From: UBA4738 sp002413305
GTDB lineage: Bacteria; Actinomycetota; UBA4738
Assembly (NCBI GenBank): GCA_036847185.1
Contig: DAIUAM010000010.1
Coordinates: 19,348-83,347 of the forward strand
Reading direction: 5' to 3'
Length of the DNA stretch: 64,000 bases
In this document: piece by piece, positions 1 through 8,541 of the stretch
Layout: each line of letters begins with the position of its first letter
Numbering within the stretch: the stretch's first letter is position 1
The notes under the pieces: generated by a model
Seen by the model: only the letters and a program-made list of their open reading frames with translations
Told to the model about the DNA's origin: nothing
The model's database searches: none
Position numbers and translations under genes: made by a program

Positions 1-369
1 GAGCATCCGTTCGAGCACACTCTGGCGGAACCGGACATCGCTGATCTTGTCCAGCGGGATCTCGATGGACTCTTTGGCGATCCAGCCCCGCCGGCGCATG
101 ATCCGGTCCGTAGTCAGCACGAAGTGCGAGGTGGCCCACCGGGTGAACGCCTGCCCCGGCGCCAGGACGAAGGCGGCCAGCGCGATCAGCACCGCGACCA
201 CGTAGATCCACGCGCCCCACGAGTAGGGGACGACCAGGAAGACCACGACCAGCGCCACCACGATGGACAGCGTCTGCGCGGCCGGCTTCACCAGCGCGAT
301 CCAGTGGGGCCGCAGATCGAAGACCAGATCTTCGTCGGGGCCGAGGATCGAAGCGGGGAAGTGCTGCAT
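1..369 (-). CDS. PH-domain (bPH_2/DUF304-like) membrane protein, C-terminus cut by window edge
   Basis: Reading from ATG at 369 toward base 1 gives 123 uninterrupted codons running off the window. After about 25 residues come two closely spaced hydrophobic segments (about residues 28-48 and 51-69), then a beta-rich stretch with LTTDRIMRRRGWI and IEIPLDKISDVR. That two-helix hairpin followed by a beta-strand domain is the layout of bacterial PH-domain (DUF304/bPH_2, YdbT-like) membrane proteins, whose biochemical role is poorly known. It lies 58 bp downstream of the HAD gene on the same strand and may be cotranscribed with it. The family call rests on this motif pattern only. Confidence 0.7.
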   Translation of the reverse strand, partial: MQHFPASILGPDEDLVFDLRPHWIALVKPAAQTLSIVVALVVVFLVVPYSWGAWIYVVAVLIALAAFVLAPGQAFTRWATSHFVLTTDRIMRRRGWIAKESIEIPLDKISDVRFRQSVLERML

Positions 370-427
370 GCTCACCGCCCGACGGTACCCGCGGGATGGG
401 GGCAGAGCAACTATGTTGCCGAACGGG

Positions 428-1150
428 TCAGGGCCCAGTGAGGATGGCCACCACCCGCTCCGTGTCGGTCAGGTCCGGGAGCACCGCGTCCGCGCCCGAG
501 CCCGCCAGCTCCTGGTAGCCGTACCGACCGGTCCCGACCAGCAGGCATCGGGTCCCTCCGGCCCGCGCCGCGATCAGGTCGAGGGGCGTGTCTCCCACCA
601 CCCACACCTGCTGGGGTTCGAACGCGAACCCCAGCCGCCGTTTCGCCTTCGCCATGGCCACGGCGACCAGGGCGAGGCGGTCGCCGTCATCGCTTCCGGT
701 CGCCCCCAGCTCCAGGTCCACCCACCGGTCCAGGCCGAACGCGGCCAGCTTCAGGCGGGCGTTCGCCGCGAGGTTCCCCGTCAGGACGGTCTGGACCACG
801 CGGGGGTCCGAAGCCAGGCGGCGCAACACCGGCTCGGCCCCTGGCAACACCCGGCCGTGCTCCCGGATCAGGTAGGTGGCTGCCTCGAGCTCCTTCTCCA
901 GCGCCTCCAGCACCGCCGGGAGATGCCGTCGGGCTTCGGGTTCCGAGATGGCCATGGACGCCAGGATCTCCAGCGCGATCTGCGGATCGGTCTTGCCCGC
1001 CATATGGACGTCGTGCGGCCCCGGAGCCCGGCCGATCACTGAGCCAACCGCTAGGTCGAACGCGGTCTGGGCGGCCGGGCCGGCCAGCACGAGCGTGCCG
1101 TCGACGTCCCACAGCACCAGACGGTCGGGACGAGGGAGCGGGTTCGGCAC
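428..1150 (-). CDS. HAD-superfamily hydrolase (phosphoglycolate-phosphatase-like)
   Basis: A 240-residue protein starting at GTG 1150, preceded by GGGAG. Motif I, DVDGTLV, sits at residues 15-21 with both catalytic aspartates. A helical cap follows, then motif II (LTGN, about 123) and motif IV (VVGDTPLDL, about 187-195). This is the full layout of Gph/PGP-type HAD phosphatases, which remove phosphate from small metabolites in the cytoplasm. The substrate cannot be read from the sequence. It is divergent from the pilT-like gene across about 106 bp. Confidence 0.85.
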   Translation of the reverse strand: MPNPLPRPDRLVLWDVDGTLVLAGPAAQTAFDLAVGSVIGRAPGPHDVHMAGKTDPQIALEILASMAISEPEARRHLPAVLEALEKELEAATYLIREHGRVLPGAEPVLRRLASDPRVVQTVLTGNLAANARLKLAAFGLDRWVDLELGATGSDDGDRLALVAVAMAKAKRRLGFAFEPQQVWVVGDTPLDLIAARAGGTRCLLVGTGRYGYQELAGSGADAVLPDLTDTERVVAILTGP

Positions 1151-1256
1151 GGCCCGAGGCTCCCAGACGGCCGCTCGGTCGCCAACCGGCGGGACCGAGG
1201 AGGCCGATCCGGCGTCAAGTCGGACCCCTCACGGTCCGATGCACATGGAGGGACTC

Positions 1257-2357
1257 ATGAAGATCGACGACCTCATCGGCCGGCTCGTGGACTCTGGGGG
1301 GAGCGACCTGTACCTCAAGGTCGGCGTCCCACCCAGTCTTCGCGTCAACGGCGAGATCGAACACCTGGACCTGCCCGTCCTGACCCAGACCGACACGCAG
1401 ACGCTCGCCCGCGAGGTCCTGCCCCCGGCGAAGTTCGAGGACCTGGCCCGCCAGGGCGACGCGGAGACCGCCATCTGGCTGGGGCGCCTGGGCCGGTACC
1501 GCGTGAGCGCCTACCAACAGCGCGGCGTGAGCGGGCTGGTCATCCGGCGCATCGTCACCGAGATCCCGAACTTCACCCAGCTCGGGCTCCCCCCGGTCGT
1601 CCGCAGGGTCGCCGAGGAACCGAGAGGCCTGATCCTGATCACCGGGACGTCGGGTTCGGGGAAGACGACCACCATCGCCTCGATGATCGGTCACATCAAC
1701 ACGATCCGGCCGTGGCACGTCATCACGCTCGAGGATCCCATCGAGGTCTTCCACGAGGACGGCCGGTCCCTGATCGACCAGCGGGAGATCGGTGCCGACA
1801 TCGTGTCGTACGCGGCCGGCATCCGGTACGCGGTCCGGCAGGACCCCGACGTGATCTTCATCGGCGAGATCCGGGACGAAGCCACCGCCGACGCGGCCAT
1901 GTGGGCCGCCGACACCGGCCACCTGGTCATCTCCACGATGCACACCCTCAACGCGATCGAGACCGTGAACCGTATGGTCGACCTCTTCCCCGCGGACCGG
2001 CAGCGGCAGGCCCGTCGATCCCTGGCCGGGACGTTGAAGGCCGTCATCAGCCAGCGGCTGGTGCCACGGGCCGGCGGCGTCGGGCGCATCCCGGCCGTGG
2101 AGGTCCTGATCGTGAACGGCCGGGCCGCCGAGCTGATCCAGGAGCCGGCGAAGACCGACGCGCTCGCCGACATCATCCGCGAAGGAGGCTCCTACGGGAT
2201 GCAGACGTTCGACCAGTCGCTGGTCGAACTGGTGAAGAGCGGCGCGGTGGCCGTGGAGGAGGCCGAGTTCGCGGCCAGCAACCGGCACGACTTCCTGCTG
2301 TCCGTGGAGGGCTCGCAGTCCCGCGGGGCGGCGTTCGCCACCTCGCCGCAGCCCTGA
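1257..2357 (+). CDS. pilT: PilT/VirB11-type twitching-motility ATPase
   Basis: A 366-residue secretion-type ATPase. The ATG at 1257 is chosen because GGAGGG lies 4 nt upstream. An N-terminal PAS-like region (about 1-95) precedes the RecA core, with Walker A TGTSGSGKTTT (about 128-138), Walker B DVIFIGEIRD with the PilT-typical GEIRD (about 197-206), and a His box HLVISTMHT (about 222-230). Length and motif order match PilT retraction ATPases, hexamers that power pilus disassembly. No pilin, PilC or PilB gene is in this window, so its machine is encoded elsewhere or it acts in another type-IV-pilus-like system. Confidence 0.88.
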   Translation: MKIDDLIGRLVDSGGSDLYLKVGVPPSLRVNGEIEHLDLPVLTQTDTQTLAREVLPPAKFEDLARQGDAETAIWLGRLGRYRVSAYQQRGVSGLVIRRIVTEIPNFTQLGLPPVVRRVAEEPRGLILITGTSGSGKTTTIASMIGHINTIRPWHVITLEDPIEVFHEDGRSLIDQREIGADIVSYAAGIRYAVRQDPDVIFIGEIRDEATADAAMWAADTGHLVISTMHTLNAIETVNRMVDLFPADRQRQARRSLAGTLKAVISQRLVPRAGGVGRIPAVEVLIVNGRAAELIQEPAKTDALADIIREGGSYGMQTFDQSLVELVKSGAVAVEEAEFAASNRHDFLLSVEGSQSRGAAFATSPQP

Positions 2358-2361
2358 TCGG

Positions 2362-2736
2362 TCAACCCGCCGGATCGTCCCGCCCGGCCTCCATCCACCA
2401 CTCGGTGAACTCGACGCATCGCCCATCCGCGCCGAACCGGATCACCCACAGATTGCTGTACACGGCCGGCGGATCGCGGTACGTGGTGTGGCCGCGGACG
2501 AAGGTCAGGCTTCCCGACACTGCCAGCACGTCGAAGCCGAACACCCAGTCGCCCGGCCGGTCGCCGATCGCGCGCCATCCTTCGACGATCGCGTCCTGCC
2601 CGACCCAGGGGTCGCGGTCCGGGGCGGTGAAGTAGCGTGCGTCCGGGGCGAAGAGGGCGCGGATGTCGTTCGGCTCGTTCGTCGCCCACGCGGTTACGTA
2701 GCCCTGCACCCACGCCCGCACGTCCGATCCGTCCAT
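2362..2736 (-). CDS. SnoaL/NTF2-like nuclear transport factor 2 fold protein
   Basis: A 124-residue protein from ATG 2736. The N-terminal helix (VRAWVQGYVTAWATNEP) followed by DIRALFAPDARYFTAPD and the strand pattern ending in FTEWWMEA is typical of SnoaL-like/DUF4440 NTF2-fold proteins, small alpha+beta cones that bind hydrophobic ligands or act as isomerases. It ends 4 bp from the pilT stop, tail to tail. Longer upstream extensions of the frame are low-complexity and were discarded. No substrate can be inferred. Confidence 0.75.
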   Translation of the reverse strand: MDGSDVRAWVQGYVTAWATNEPNDIRALFAPDARYFTAPDRDPWVGQDAIVEGWRAIGDRPGDWVFGFDVLAVSGSLTFVRGHTTYRDPPAVYSNLWVIRFGADGRCVEFTEWWMEAGRDDPAG

Positions 2737-2841
2737 CCCTCGTCCGCCTTTCAGGTCGGGCCCACTTCGGCAGAACGGAACGCGTCCCTCGTCCGTAGAC
2801 CATAGTGCGAAGATCCTGGCGGGCATCTCAAGGAGGCGAGT

Positions 2842-3357
2842 ATGAACGGGAAGCGGATGGGGCGGACGCAGTTGGCCGTGGTCGTGGTGGGGGTGGCGGG
2901 CCTGCTGCTCTCCGCGTGCAGCAAGGCGACGAACACGGGATCGGGCGGTGGTGGGAGCGGTTCCGGGGTGCAGCTCCAGACGAAGGCGATCGGCAGCGTG
3001 GGCACGGTCCTGGCCACGGCGAAGGGCTTCACGCTGTACCACAACACGGAAGAGTCGGGGAGCAACATCGCTTGCACCGGCACGTGCGCGAGTACGTGGC
3101 CACCGCTCCTGGCCGCCGCGGGAACCACCCCGCAGGTGTCCGGGGCGAGCGGCACATGGGGCACGATCAAGCGGCCGGATGGCCAGACCCAGCTGACCTA
3201 CAACAACCAGCCGCTGTACACCTACTCGGGCGACACGGCTGCGGGTCAGGCGAACGGTCAGGGCCTCGGCGGGATCTGGTTCGCCGAAACGGCGTCGGGC
3301 ACGGTGGCTTCGTCATCGCCGTCCAGCGCGGGGGGCGGCGGCTACTACCACCCGTAA
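2842..3357 (+). CDS. Secreted-repeat lipoprotein (COG4315 / Lipoprotein_15)
   Basis: A 171-residue precursor with AAGGAGG before ATG 2842. The signal peptide ends in a lipobox (LLLSAC, Cys at about 26), followed by a Gly/Ser linker. Two copies of the secreted repeat of unknown function follow: one with GFTLYHNT and CTGTCASTWPPLL, the other with NQPLYTYSGDTAAGQ ending GIWF. These repeats occur in actinobacterial surface lipoproteins of unknown function. The tail is Ser/Gly rich and ends GGGGYYHP. The protein is presumably anchored in the outer leaflet of the membrane. Confidence 0.85.
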   Translation: MNGKRMGRTQLAVVVVGVAGLLLSACSKATNTGSGGGGSGSGVQLQTKAIGSVGTVLATAKGFTLYHNTEESGSNIACTGTCASTWPPLLAAAGTTPQVSGASGTWGTIKRPDGQTQLTYNNQPLYTYSGDTAAGQANGQGLGGIWFAETASGTVASSSPSSAGGGGYYHP

Positions 3358-3386
3358 CGGCGCGCGGCGTCGTCGTCGGTTGCGGT

Positions 3387-3605
3387 TCAGGCCGAGCGGG
3401 CGAGGAGCACGCCCAGGTCCGATCCGCCGATCGTGGCCAGCCACTCGTGCGGTTCGCACAGGCCGAGCGCCTCGCCCCCCAGGTAGACGTGATCGAGACC
3501 CTCGGGGAACTCGGGCCACCGCGAGGAGGCCGGGATGCGTTCGGCCACGCGGAACGACGCCGTGGCCGGTCTCCCGCAGCCCCTGATCGCGCACACGTCG
3601 GTCAT
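3387..3605 (-). CDS. Small Cys/His protein, putative zinc knuckle, function unknown
   Basis: A 72-residue protein; the ATG at 3605 is preferred because GGGAGCG lies just upstream. It begins MTDVCAIRGCGRPA and later has LCEPHEWLA, giving a C-x4-C ... C-x2-H set that could bind one metal ion. The body has charged and aromatic residues and no membrane segment. It is tail to tail with the lipoprotein gene, 29 bp away. I do not recognise a named family; the metal-binding idea comes from ligand spacing alone. Confidence 0.6.
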   Translation of the reverse strand: MTDVCAIRGCGRPATASFRVAERIPASSRWPEFPEGLDHVYLGGEALGLCEPHEWLATIGGSDLGVLLARSA

Positions 3606-3766
3606 GTCTCGCTCCCGTCGTCGCGACCGGACCGACACGTCGAACCCGGTCCCATCTATCAACGGCAGGCCGGAGCTCGAACCTGAGCTAGCCAGGTGGG
3701 GCGAGGCCGGACGTGGATACTGGCTTCCAGTCGCCTGCTCGAGGGAGTCTCGGGAGAGGGGGAGCG

Positions 3767-4048
3767 GTGCTGTATCACCTTTCGATCCACAGCCCGAATC
3801 CGGAGTTCCGCCAAGCCGTCGTGGACTCCATGCACCGGTTCGGCGAGGCCGCCCGCACCCAACCCGGTCTGGTAGAGGTGCACACGCTGGCCGATACCAG
3901 ATCGGACACCCTCGTCGGCCTGGCCGTGTGGGAATCGGCGGAGGCGCTGGGCGCCGCCCGTCCGGCGCTGGGGGCGGCGACGGAAGGCGACGACTTCGAC
4001 GCGTGGGACGCCAAGCCCATCCGCTCGTTCCTGCTGGAGGAGGTCTGA
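3767..4048 (+). CDS. ABM/dimeric alpha-beta barrel monooxygenase-like protein
   Basis: A 93-residue protein from GTG 3767, which follows a strong purine-rich Shine-Dalgarno (GGGAGAGGGGGAG). It begins VLYHLSIHSP, continues with FRQAVVDSMHRFGEAARTQPG and VGLAVWESAEAL, the beta-alpha-beta rhythm of the antibiotic biosynthesis monooxygenase (ABM) fold, and has the usual family length. Such proteins act as cofactor-free oxygenases, heme-degrading enzymes or stress proteins. The specific reaction cannot be deduced. It is tail to tail with the second histidine kinase. Confidence 0.6.
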   Translation: MLYHLSIHSPNPEFRQAVVDSMHRFGEAARTQPGLVEVHTLADTRSDTLVGLAVWESAEALGAARPALGAATEGDDFDAWDAKPIRSFLLEEV

Positions 4049-4065
4049 CCGGGGTTCCGAGCCGG

Positions 4066-6150
4066 TCATCCGGCGGGAAGCTCGACGGTGAGGCGGGTCC
4101 CCCCGCCGACCGGGCTGTGGATCCGGAGTTCGCCCCCCACCGCGCTGACCCGGTCGATCAGGCCGCGGAGGCCGGATCCGCCGGTGACTTCCGCCCCGCC
4201 GACCCCGTCGTCGGCCACGTCGATCCGCAGCCGTCCGCCCTCCTGCTCCGCCCGGACGGTCGCGGCACTGGCCCGCGCGTACTTCTGCACGTTCTGTAGC
4301 GCCTCGCTCACGTAGTACGCGGTGACCTCGATCGTGGGGTCGAACCGCCCCTCGACGTTCGCCTCCACCCTGACCGGCACCAGCGAGCGTTCGGCCAGGG
4401 ATCGCAGCGCCGCCGGGATGCCCTGTTCGGTGAGGATCGCCGGATGGATCCCCCGGGCCAACTCCCGAAGCTCCACCAGCGTGGCCTGGAGCTCCTCGGT
4501 CGCCTCTCGCAGCGTCCCCGACGCCGCCGGATGCCGGCCGTCCAACTTCGTCAGCGTCGTCTTCGCGGCCACGGACAGCTCCACCAGGTCCCGTTGCGCC
4601 CCGTCGTGGATGTCGCGTTCCAGCCGTCGCCGCTCCAGGTCCTGGGCCGCGACGATCCGCTGCCGCGACGCCTTCAGCTCCTCGACCAGCCGGACGTTGC
4701 GAAGGACGAGCCCGGCCTGCCCGGCGAGGTCCTCGACCACCTTCTGGTCGGTGGGCGTGAGCGCGTCGCCCCGCGCCTTGCGGAGCGCAAGGGCTCCGAG
4801 CAGCTCGCCCTGGTGGGATACGGGGAAGGCGTGGTCCACGTCCGGCAGCTCCGGCAGGACGCCGGGCTCTGCCATGCCGACGGCGAGGAGCTCTGTCCCT
4901 CCGTACGCCGAAGGCCAGATCGCCTCCCGGACGAACCTCGAATCGAGTCGAAGCCACACCTCCGACCGCTCGGCGCCGGTGGCGTCGCCCAGCAGCCGGG
5001 CCACCCGGGGCAGGAGGTCCTCGGTGACGAACGCCCCCGCCGTTCGGGCCGAGAACTCCGACAACACCTCGTAGGGCGTGGCGCGCTTGCCGTACACCAG
5101 GCGGTTCGCCACTCGCTGGACCCGTTCCCGAACCCAGCCGAACGAGAGCGCGACCACCGCGGTGGCCAGGATCGACAGGCCGAGGTTCGGCGAGCTCGCA
5201 CCATGCCCGATGGCCGACCCGATCCCTACAACGATGGCCACATAGACCGCGGTGATGAACGCCGCCAATGCGCCGTAAACCAGCGAGCGGTTGATGACGA
5301 CGTCGATGTCGTACAGGCGGTACTTGAGGATGGCGAACCCGATGGCCACCGGGATCAGCAGGAAGGTCAGGACACTCGAGCTCTGCACCGCATTGGACCA
5401 CGTGGCGCCCGTCCAGGGCTGCACCACGAAAGCCATCACGTACGCGAACCCTACGACCGCGGCGGCCGAGGCCAGCCACTTCATCTGCAGGCGATCGACC
5501 CCGCGCGAGCGACGGAAGCGCACGATGAGGCTGGCGGCCGACAGGGCGATCGAGATCGGAATCAGGAAGATGAACACGAACACCACGGGGGTGAAGGGAC
5601 GCAGGGCCTCGATCCCCAGCGGGTTCTGGATGTTCGGGAAGCTGGTGGTGTCCAGCTTGCCGGGGAGCACCGTCAGCAGGATCCAGGTGGCCCCGATACC
5701 CACGCCTCCCAGCCAGCCCACCGTCTTCCAGCGGGGAGAGAGCGCCCGCCCGTCGGGGAACAGCAGCAGCAGATAGATCCCCATAATCCCGATCACCGGA
5801 GCCCACAGTGGCGCTTCCAGTCCGGCCGCCAGGTGCGCCTCGGGGAGCGCGCTCGGATGGAGGTGGCCGTACGACTCGATGGAACCGAGGACGCCACTGA
5901 GGGCCAGGACGCCGCCGATCGCGCCCAGCAGGATCCACCCGATCCGGTTCCGGGGCTGCTGGGCGAGGATCACGATGCCGACCAACGGGAAGACGAACGT
6001 GAACACATCGAACGCATCGACGCTGTGGGTGGACACGGCGATGCCGAGCCCAACAGCGAACGAGAGCGTGATGAAGACGAAGAGCGCCCACGCCCTCCGC
6101 CGCCAGGTTCGAAGCTCCTCGGGCGTGGAGGAGGGCTCCGTGGAGCTCAT
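4066..6150 (-). CDS. Membrane histidine kinase, HisKA_3/GAF (second of tandem pair)
   Basis: A 694-residue sensor kinase. The ATG at 6150 overlaps the stop of the upstream kinase (ATGA), so the two are translationally coupled. About eight hydrophobic segments fill the N-terminal 330 residues, followed by a GAF-like domain (about 365-490), then the HisKA_3 dimerisation helix with the phosphoacceptor in RRLERDIHDGAQRD (His about 513) and a HATPase_c domain with EALQNVQKYARA (about 610-622) and DDGVGG. This is NarL-type kinase architecture, yet no response regulator is present in the window. The membrane segments and the KYRLYDIDVVINR linker closely match its neighbour, so the pair arose by duplication. 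Confidence 0.88.
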   Translation of the reverse strand: MSSTEPSSTPEELRTWRRRAWALFVFITLSFAVGLGIAVSTHSVDAFDVFTFVFPLVGIVILAQQPRNRIGWILLGAIGGVLALSGVLGSIESYGHLHPSALPEAHLAAGLEAPLWAPVIGIMGIYLLLLFPDGRALSPRWKTVGWLGGVGIGATWILLTVLPGKLDTTSFPNIQNPLGIEALRPFTPVVFVFIFLIPISIALSAASLIVRFRRSRGVDRLQMKWLASAAAVVGFAYVMAFVVQPWTGATWSNAVQSSSVLTFLLIPVAIGFAILKYRLYDIDVVINRSLVYGALAAFITAVYVAIVVGIGSAIGHGASSPNLGLSILATAVVALSFGWVRERVQRVANRLVYGKRATPYEVLSEFSARTAGAFVTEDLLPRVARLLGDATGAERSEVWLRLDSRFVREAIWPSAYGGTELLAVGMAEPGVLPELPDVDHAFPVSHQGELLGALALRKARGDALTPTDQKVVEDLAGQAGLVLRNVRLVEELKASRQRIVAAQDLERRRLERDIHDGAQRDLVELSVAAKTTLTKLDGRHPAASGTLREATEELQATLVELRELARGIHPAILTEQGIPAALRSLAERSLVPVRVEANVEGRFDPTIEVTAYYVSEALQNVQKYARASAATVRAEQEGGRLRIDVADDGVGGAEVTGGSGLRGLIDRVSAVGGELRIHSPVGGGTRLTVELPAG

Positions 6151-8354
6151 CGCTCCGCCCCCACCATCGCCGCTTCTGCCCTCGGCGCGGCTTCCTCGTT
6201 CATCGGGGGCCCGAGCGGGATCCGGCCTGAGACCGTGGTGCCCGCTCCCGGCCGGGACCGCACCTCCAGCGACCCGTCGATGGCCGCCAGCCGGTCGGAC
6301 ATGTTCGCCAGGCCGGACCCGAGCGGCGTGGTGGCCGCGTCGTAGCCCGCCCCGTCGTCGGCCACCTCGAACACCAGCTCTCGGCCTCCCCCGTCCAGGC
6401 GGATCGCCACCGCGTGAGCCTGGGCGTACTTGGCCACGTTCTGGAGGGCCTCCAGGCAGCAGAAGTACACCGCCGCCTCGACGGCCTGCGGGTACCGGCC
6501 GACACCGGTCGCCAGGACCGTCACCGGGACCGGGGCCTTCCTCGCCTGCCCCTCCAGGGCGGCCACCAAGCCCTGGTCCGCCAGGAGCGGCGGGTAGATG
6601 CCTCGCGCCAGGTCGCGGAGGTTCCCCAGGGCGGCCTGGGTCCGCTCCGAGAGGGCCGCGATGTCCCGCCCGACCTCCTCGGCGCCGTCGCGTTCGACCA
6701 GCCTCCGCGCCAGATTGAACCGGATCGCCAGCGCCACCAGGCGCTGCTGCGCGCCATCGTGGATGTTGCGTTCGAGCTTCCGGCGCTCCTCGTCCTGGGT
6801 GGCGACCAGGCGCTGGCGGCTGGCCCGAAGGTCCTCGATCAGGCCGACGTTGCGGAGCACCATGCCGGCCTGCCCGGCCACGTCCGCCAGGAGCCTGGAG
6901 TCGACGGGGGTGAGCGAGTCCCCGGGGCGCTTGCGGACCACGACCCATCCCAGGAGCTCGCCCTGATGGGAGACCGGGACGACCCGCGAGCGCTCGTCCT
7001 CCTGCTGTGGGTCGGACACCGCGACCTCCACTCCCGCGCCGGTCGGGTCGGGCCAGGCTCCTTCGAGGCGGCGTCCGGAGCCGGTGCGGAGCCAGACCTC
7101 GGTCCGTTCGGCCCCGGTGCCCTTCGCCAGGGCTTCGGCCATCTTCGGCAGGAGGTCCAAGGCGACGTATCGTCCGGCCATCCGCGAGGAGAACGTTGAG
7201 AGGATCTCGTAGGGCGAGGCCCGGTCCCCGTACACCAGCCGGTTCGCCGTACGCTGGATCCGCTCCTTCACCGGCCCGAACGACAGCGCCACCACCGCGG
7301 TGGCCAGGATGGACAGGCCCAGGTTCGGGTTGGCGCCCTGCCCGACGGCAGCGCCCACGCCCACCACGATCGCCACGTAGACCGTGGTCACGAAGGCGGC
7401 CAGCGCGCCATACAGGAGGGCCCGGTTGATGACGACGTCGATGTCGTACAGGCGATGCTTGAGGACCGCGACGCCGACCGCTGCCGGGATCAGACCGAAC
7501 GACAGCAGGCTCACCGACTGGCGGAGCCCGGTCAGCGGCAGGAACGGAGCCATGGCAACCAGGAACAGCAGCGCCACGACGCACCCGGCCGTGGCCAGCC
7601 ACTTGATCTGGAGGCGCTCCGTGCCTTCCGAGCGGCGGAACCGGAGCACCAACGAGGCTGCTGAGGCGGCCATGGCGAACGGGATCACGCCGATAGCCGC
7701 GATGAGCACGCCACCCACCGGACGCAGGGGCGACAGGCCCATGGGGTTACGGAACCGCGGATATCCGGTCCCGGTGGCGGTGCCGGGCAGGAACGTTGTG
7801 CAGAGCATACCGAGGGCGATCGCCGCACCGGTGACCCACGCCACAGGCCGCCACCGTGGAGAGGCGATCCTGCCGTCCGGGAACAGGAGCAGCAGGAAGG
7901 TTCCGGTGAGGCCGATCGCCGGGATCCACGTCCACTGGTCGAGCTGGACGGTCACGTGCGCCGCCGTGACCAGGCGGTGATGGGTCAGCCAGGCGTACGT
8001 CGCGAAGCCGGTGAAGAGGTGGTCCAGGCCCCAGGCCAGACCGATGCCGAGGAGGACCCAGCCGATGGCGTTGCGTGGCTGCGACCGGGTGATGAAGGCG
8101 CCCGCGACCGGGAACAGGATGGTCATCGCGGCGAACGCGAGCCCCGCCGCGATGCCGCCGGATCCCCAGCTGCTGCCCTGCTGGGCTCCACGGGACAGGA
8201 ACTGGAGCGTGAGCCCGCCCACGTACAGCACCAGGATGAGCGCGACGGTCCCGGACCGGAGCACGCGCACGGCACCATCCGAGAGCGGCGTGCCTCGCTG
8301 GCCCGCAGGCGCGGCTGCCGTGGCATCCCCCATCTCGGCCGGCGGACGGTTCAT
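6147..8354 (-). CDS. Membrane histidine kinase, HisKA_3/GAF (first of tandem pair)
   Basis: A 735-residue paralogue of the next gene. About eight transmembrane segments (residues about 35-335) lead into KHRLYDIDVVINRALLYG, a GAF-like region (about 390-505), the HisKA_3 helix with RKLERNIHDGAQQRL (His about 530), and HATPase_c with EALQNVAKYAQAHA (about 632-645) and DDGAGY. The ATG at 8354 is used; MGDATAAA at 8333 is an alternative. The HDGAQ box is typical of kinases that pair with LuxR/NarL regulators. The signal is unknown; the long membrane domain suggests membrane or small-molecule sensing. Confidence 0.88.
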   Translation of the reverse strand: MNRPPAEMGDATAAAPAGQRGTPLSDGAVRVLRSGTVALILVLYVGGLTLQFLSRGAQQGSSWGSGGIAAGLAFAAMTILFPVAGAFITRSQPRNAIGWVLLGIGLAWGLDHLFTGFATYAWLTHHRLVTAAHVTVQLDQWTWIPAIGLTGTFLLLLFPDGRIASPRWRPVAWVTGAAIALGMLCTTFLPGTATGTGYPRFRNPMGLSPLRPVGGVLIAAIGVIPFAMAASAASLVLRFRRSEGTERLQIKWLATAGCVVALLFLVAMAPFLPLTGLRQSVSLLSFGLIPAAVGVAVLKHRLYDIDVVINRALLYGALAAFVTTVYVAIVVGVGAAVGQGANPNLGLSILATAVVALSFGPVKERIQRTANRLVYGDRASPYEILSTFSSRMAGRYVALDLLPKMAEALAKGTGAERTEVWLRTGSGRRLEGAWPDPTGAGVEVAVSDPQQEDERSRVVPVSHQGELLGWVVVRKRPGDSLTPVDSRLLADVAGQAGMVLRNVGLIEDLRASRQRLVATQDEERRKLERNIHDGAQQRLVALAIRFNLARRLVERDGAEEVGRDIAALSERTQAALGNLRDLARGIYPPLLADQGLVAALEGQARKAPVPVTVLATGVGRYPQAVEAAVYFCCLEALQNVAKYAQAHAVAIRLDGGGRELVFEVADDGAGYDAATTPLGSGLANMSDRLAAIDGSLEVRSRPGAGTTVSGRIPLGPPMNEEAAPRAEAAMVGAER

Positions 8355-8478
8355 CTCGGATCCATCACCGCGCCATCGTGCCAGTCCGACCCCGGTCCTG
8401 ACCAGAGGGTTGTCCCCCGTGATCGGGGGGTGCGAGCCTCCCCATGGTTCGTGCGGGGGATGGTGCCGTGGGTGCGAA

Positions 8479-8506
8479 GGAGCCCCGCCTTGTCGGGCGG
8501 GGCTCC
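8479..8506 (-). terminator. Hairpin terminator downstream of lon
   Basis: GGAGCCCCGCC (8479-8489) pairs perfectly over 11 bp with GGCGGGGCTCC (8496-8506) around a 6-nt loop, 35 bp past the lon stop. The following bases on the minus strand are only weakly T-rich, so it may work as a high-GC hairpin terminator. Confidence 0.75.
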
Positions 8507-8541
8507 GTTCGTGCCGCGGGGGGTTCGGTTGCGGGAGACCC

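Noticed and set aside
6151..7602. Long open frame extending the second kinase upstream
   Set aside because: The extension is Arg/Gly/Pro-rich antisense-frame sequence inside the first kinase; the ATGA overlap gives the real start.
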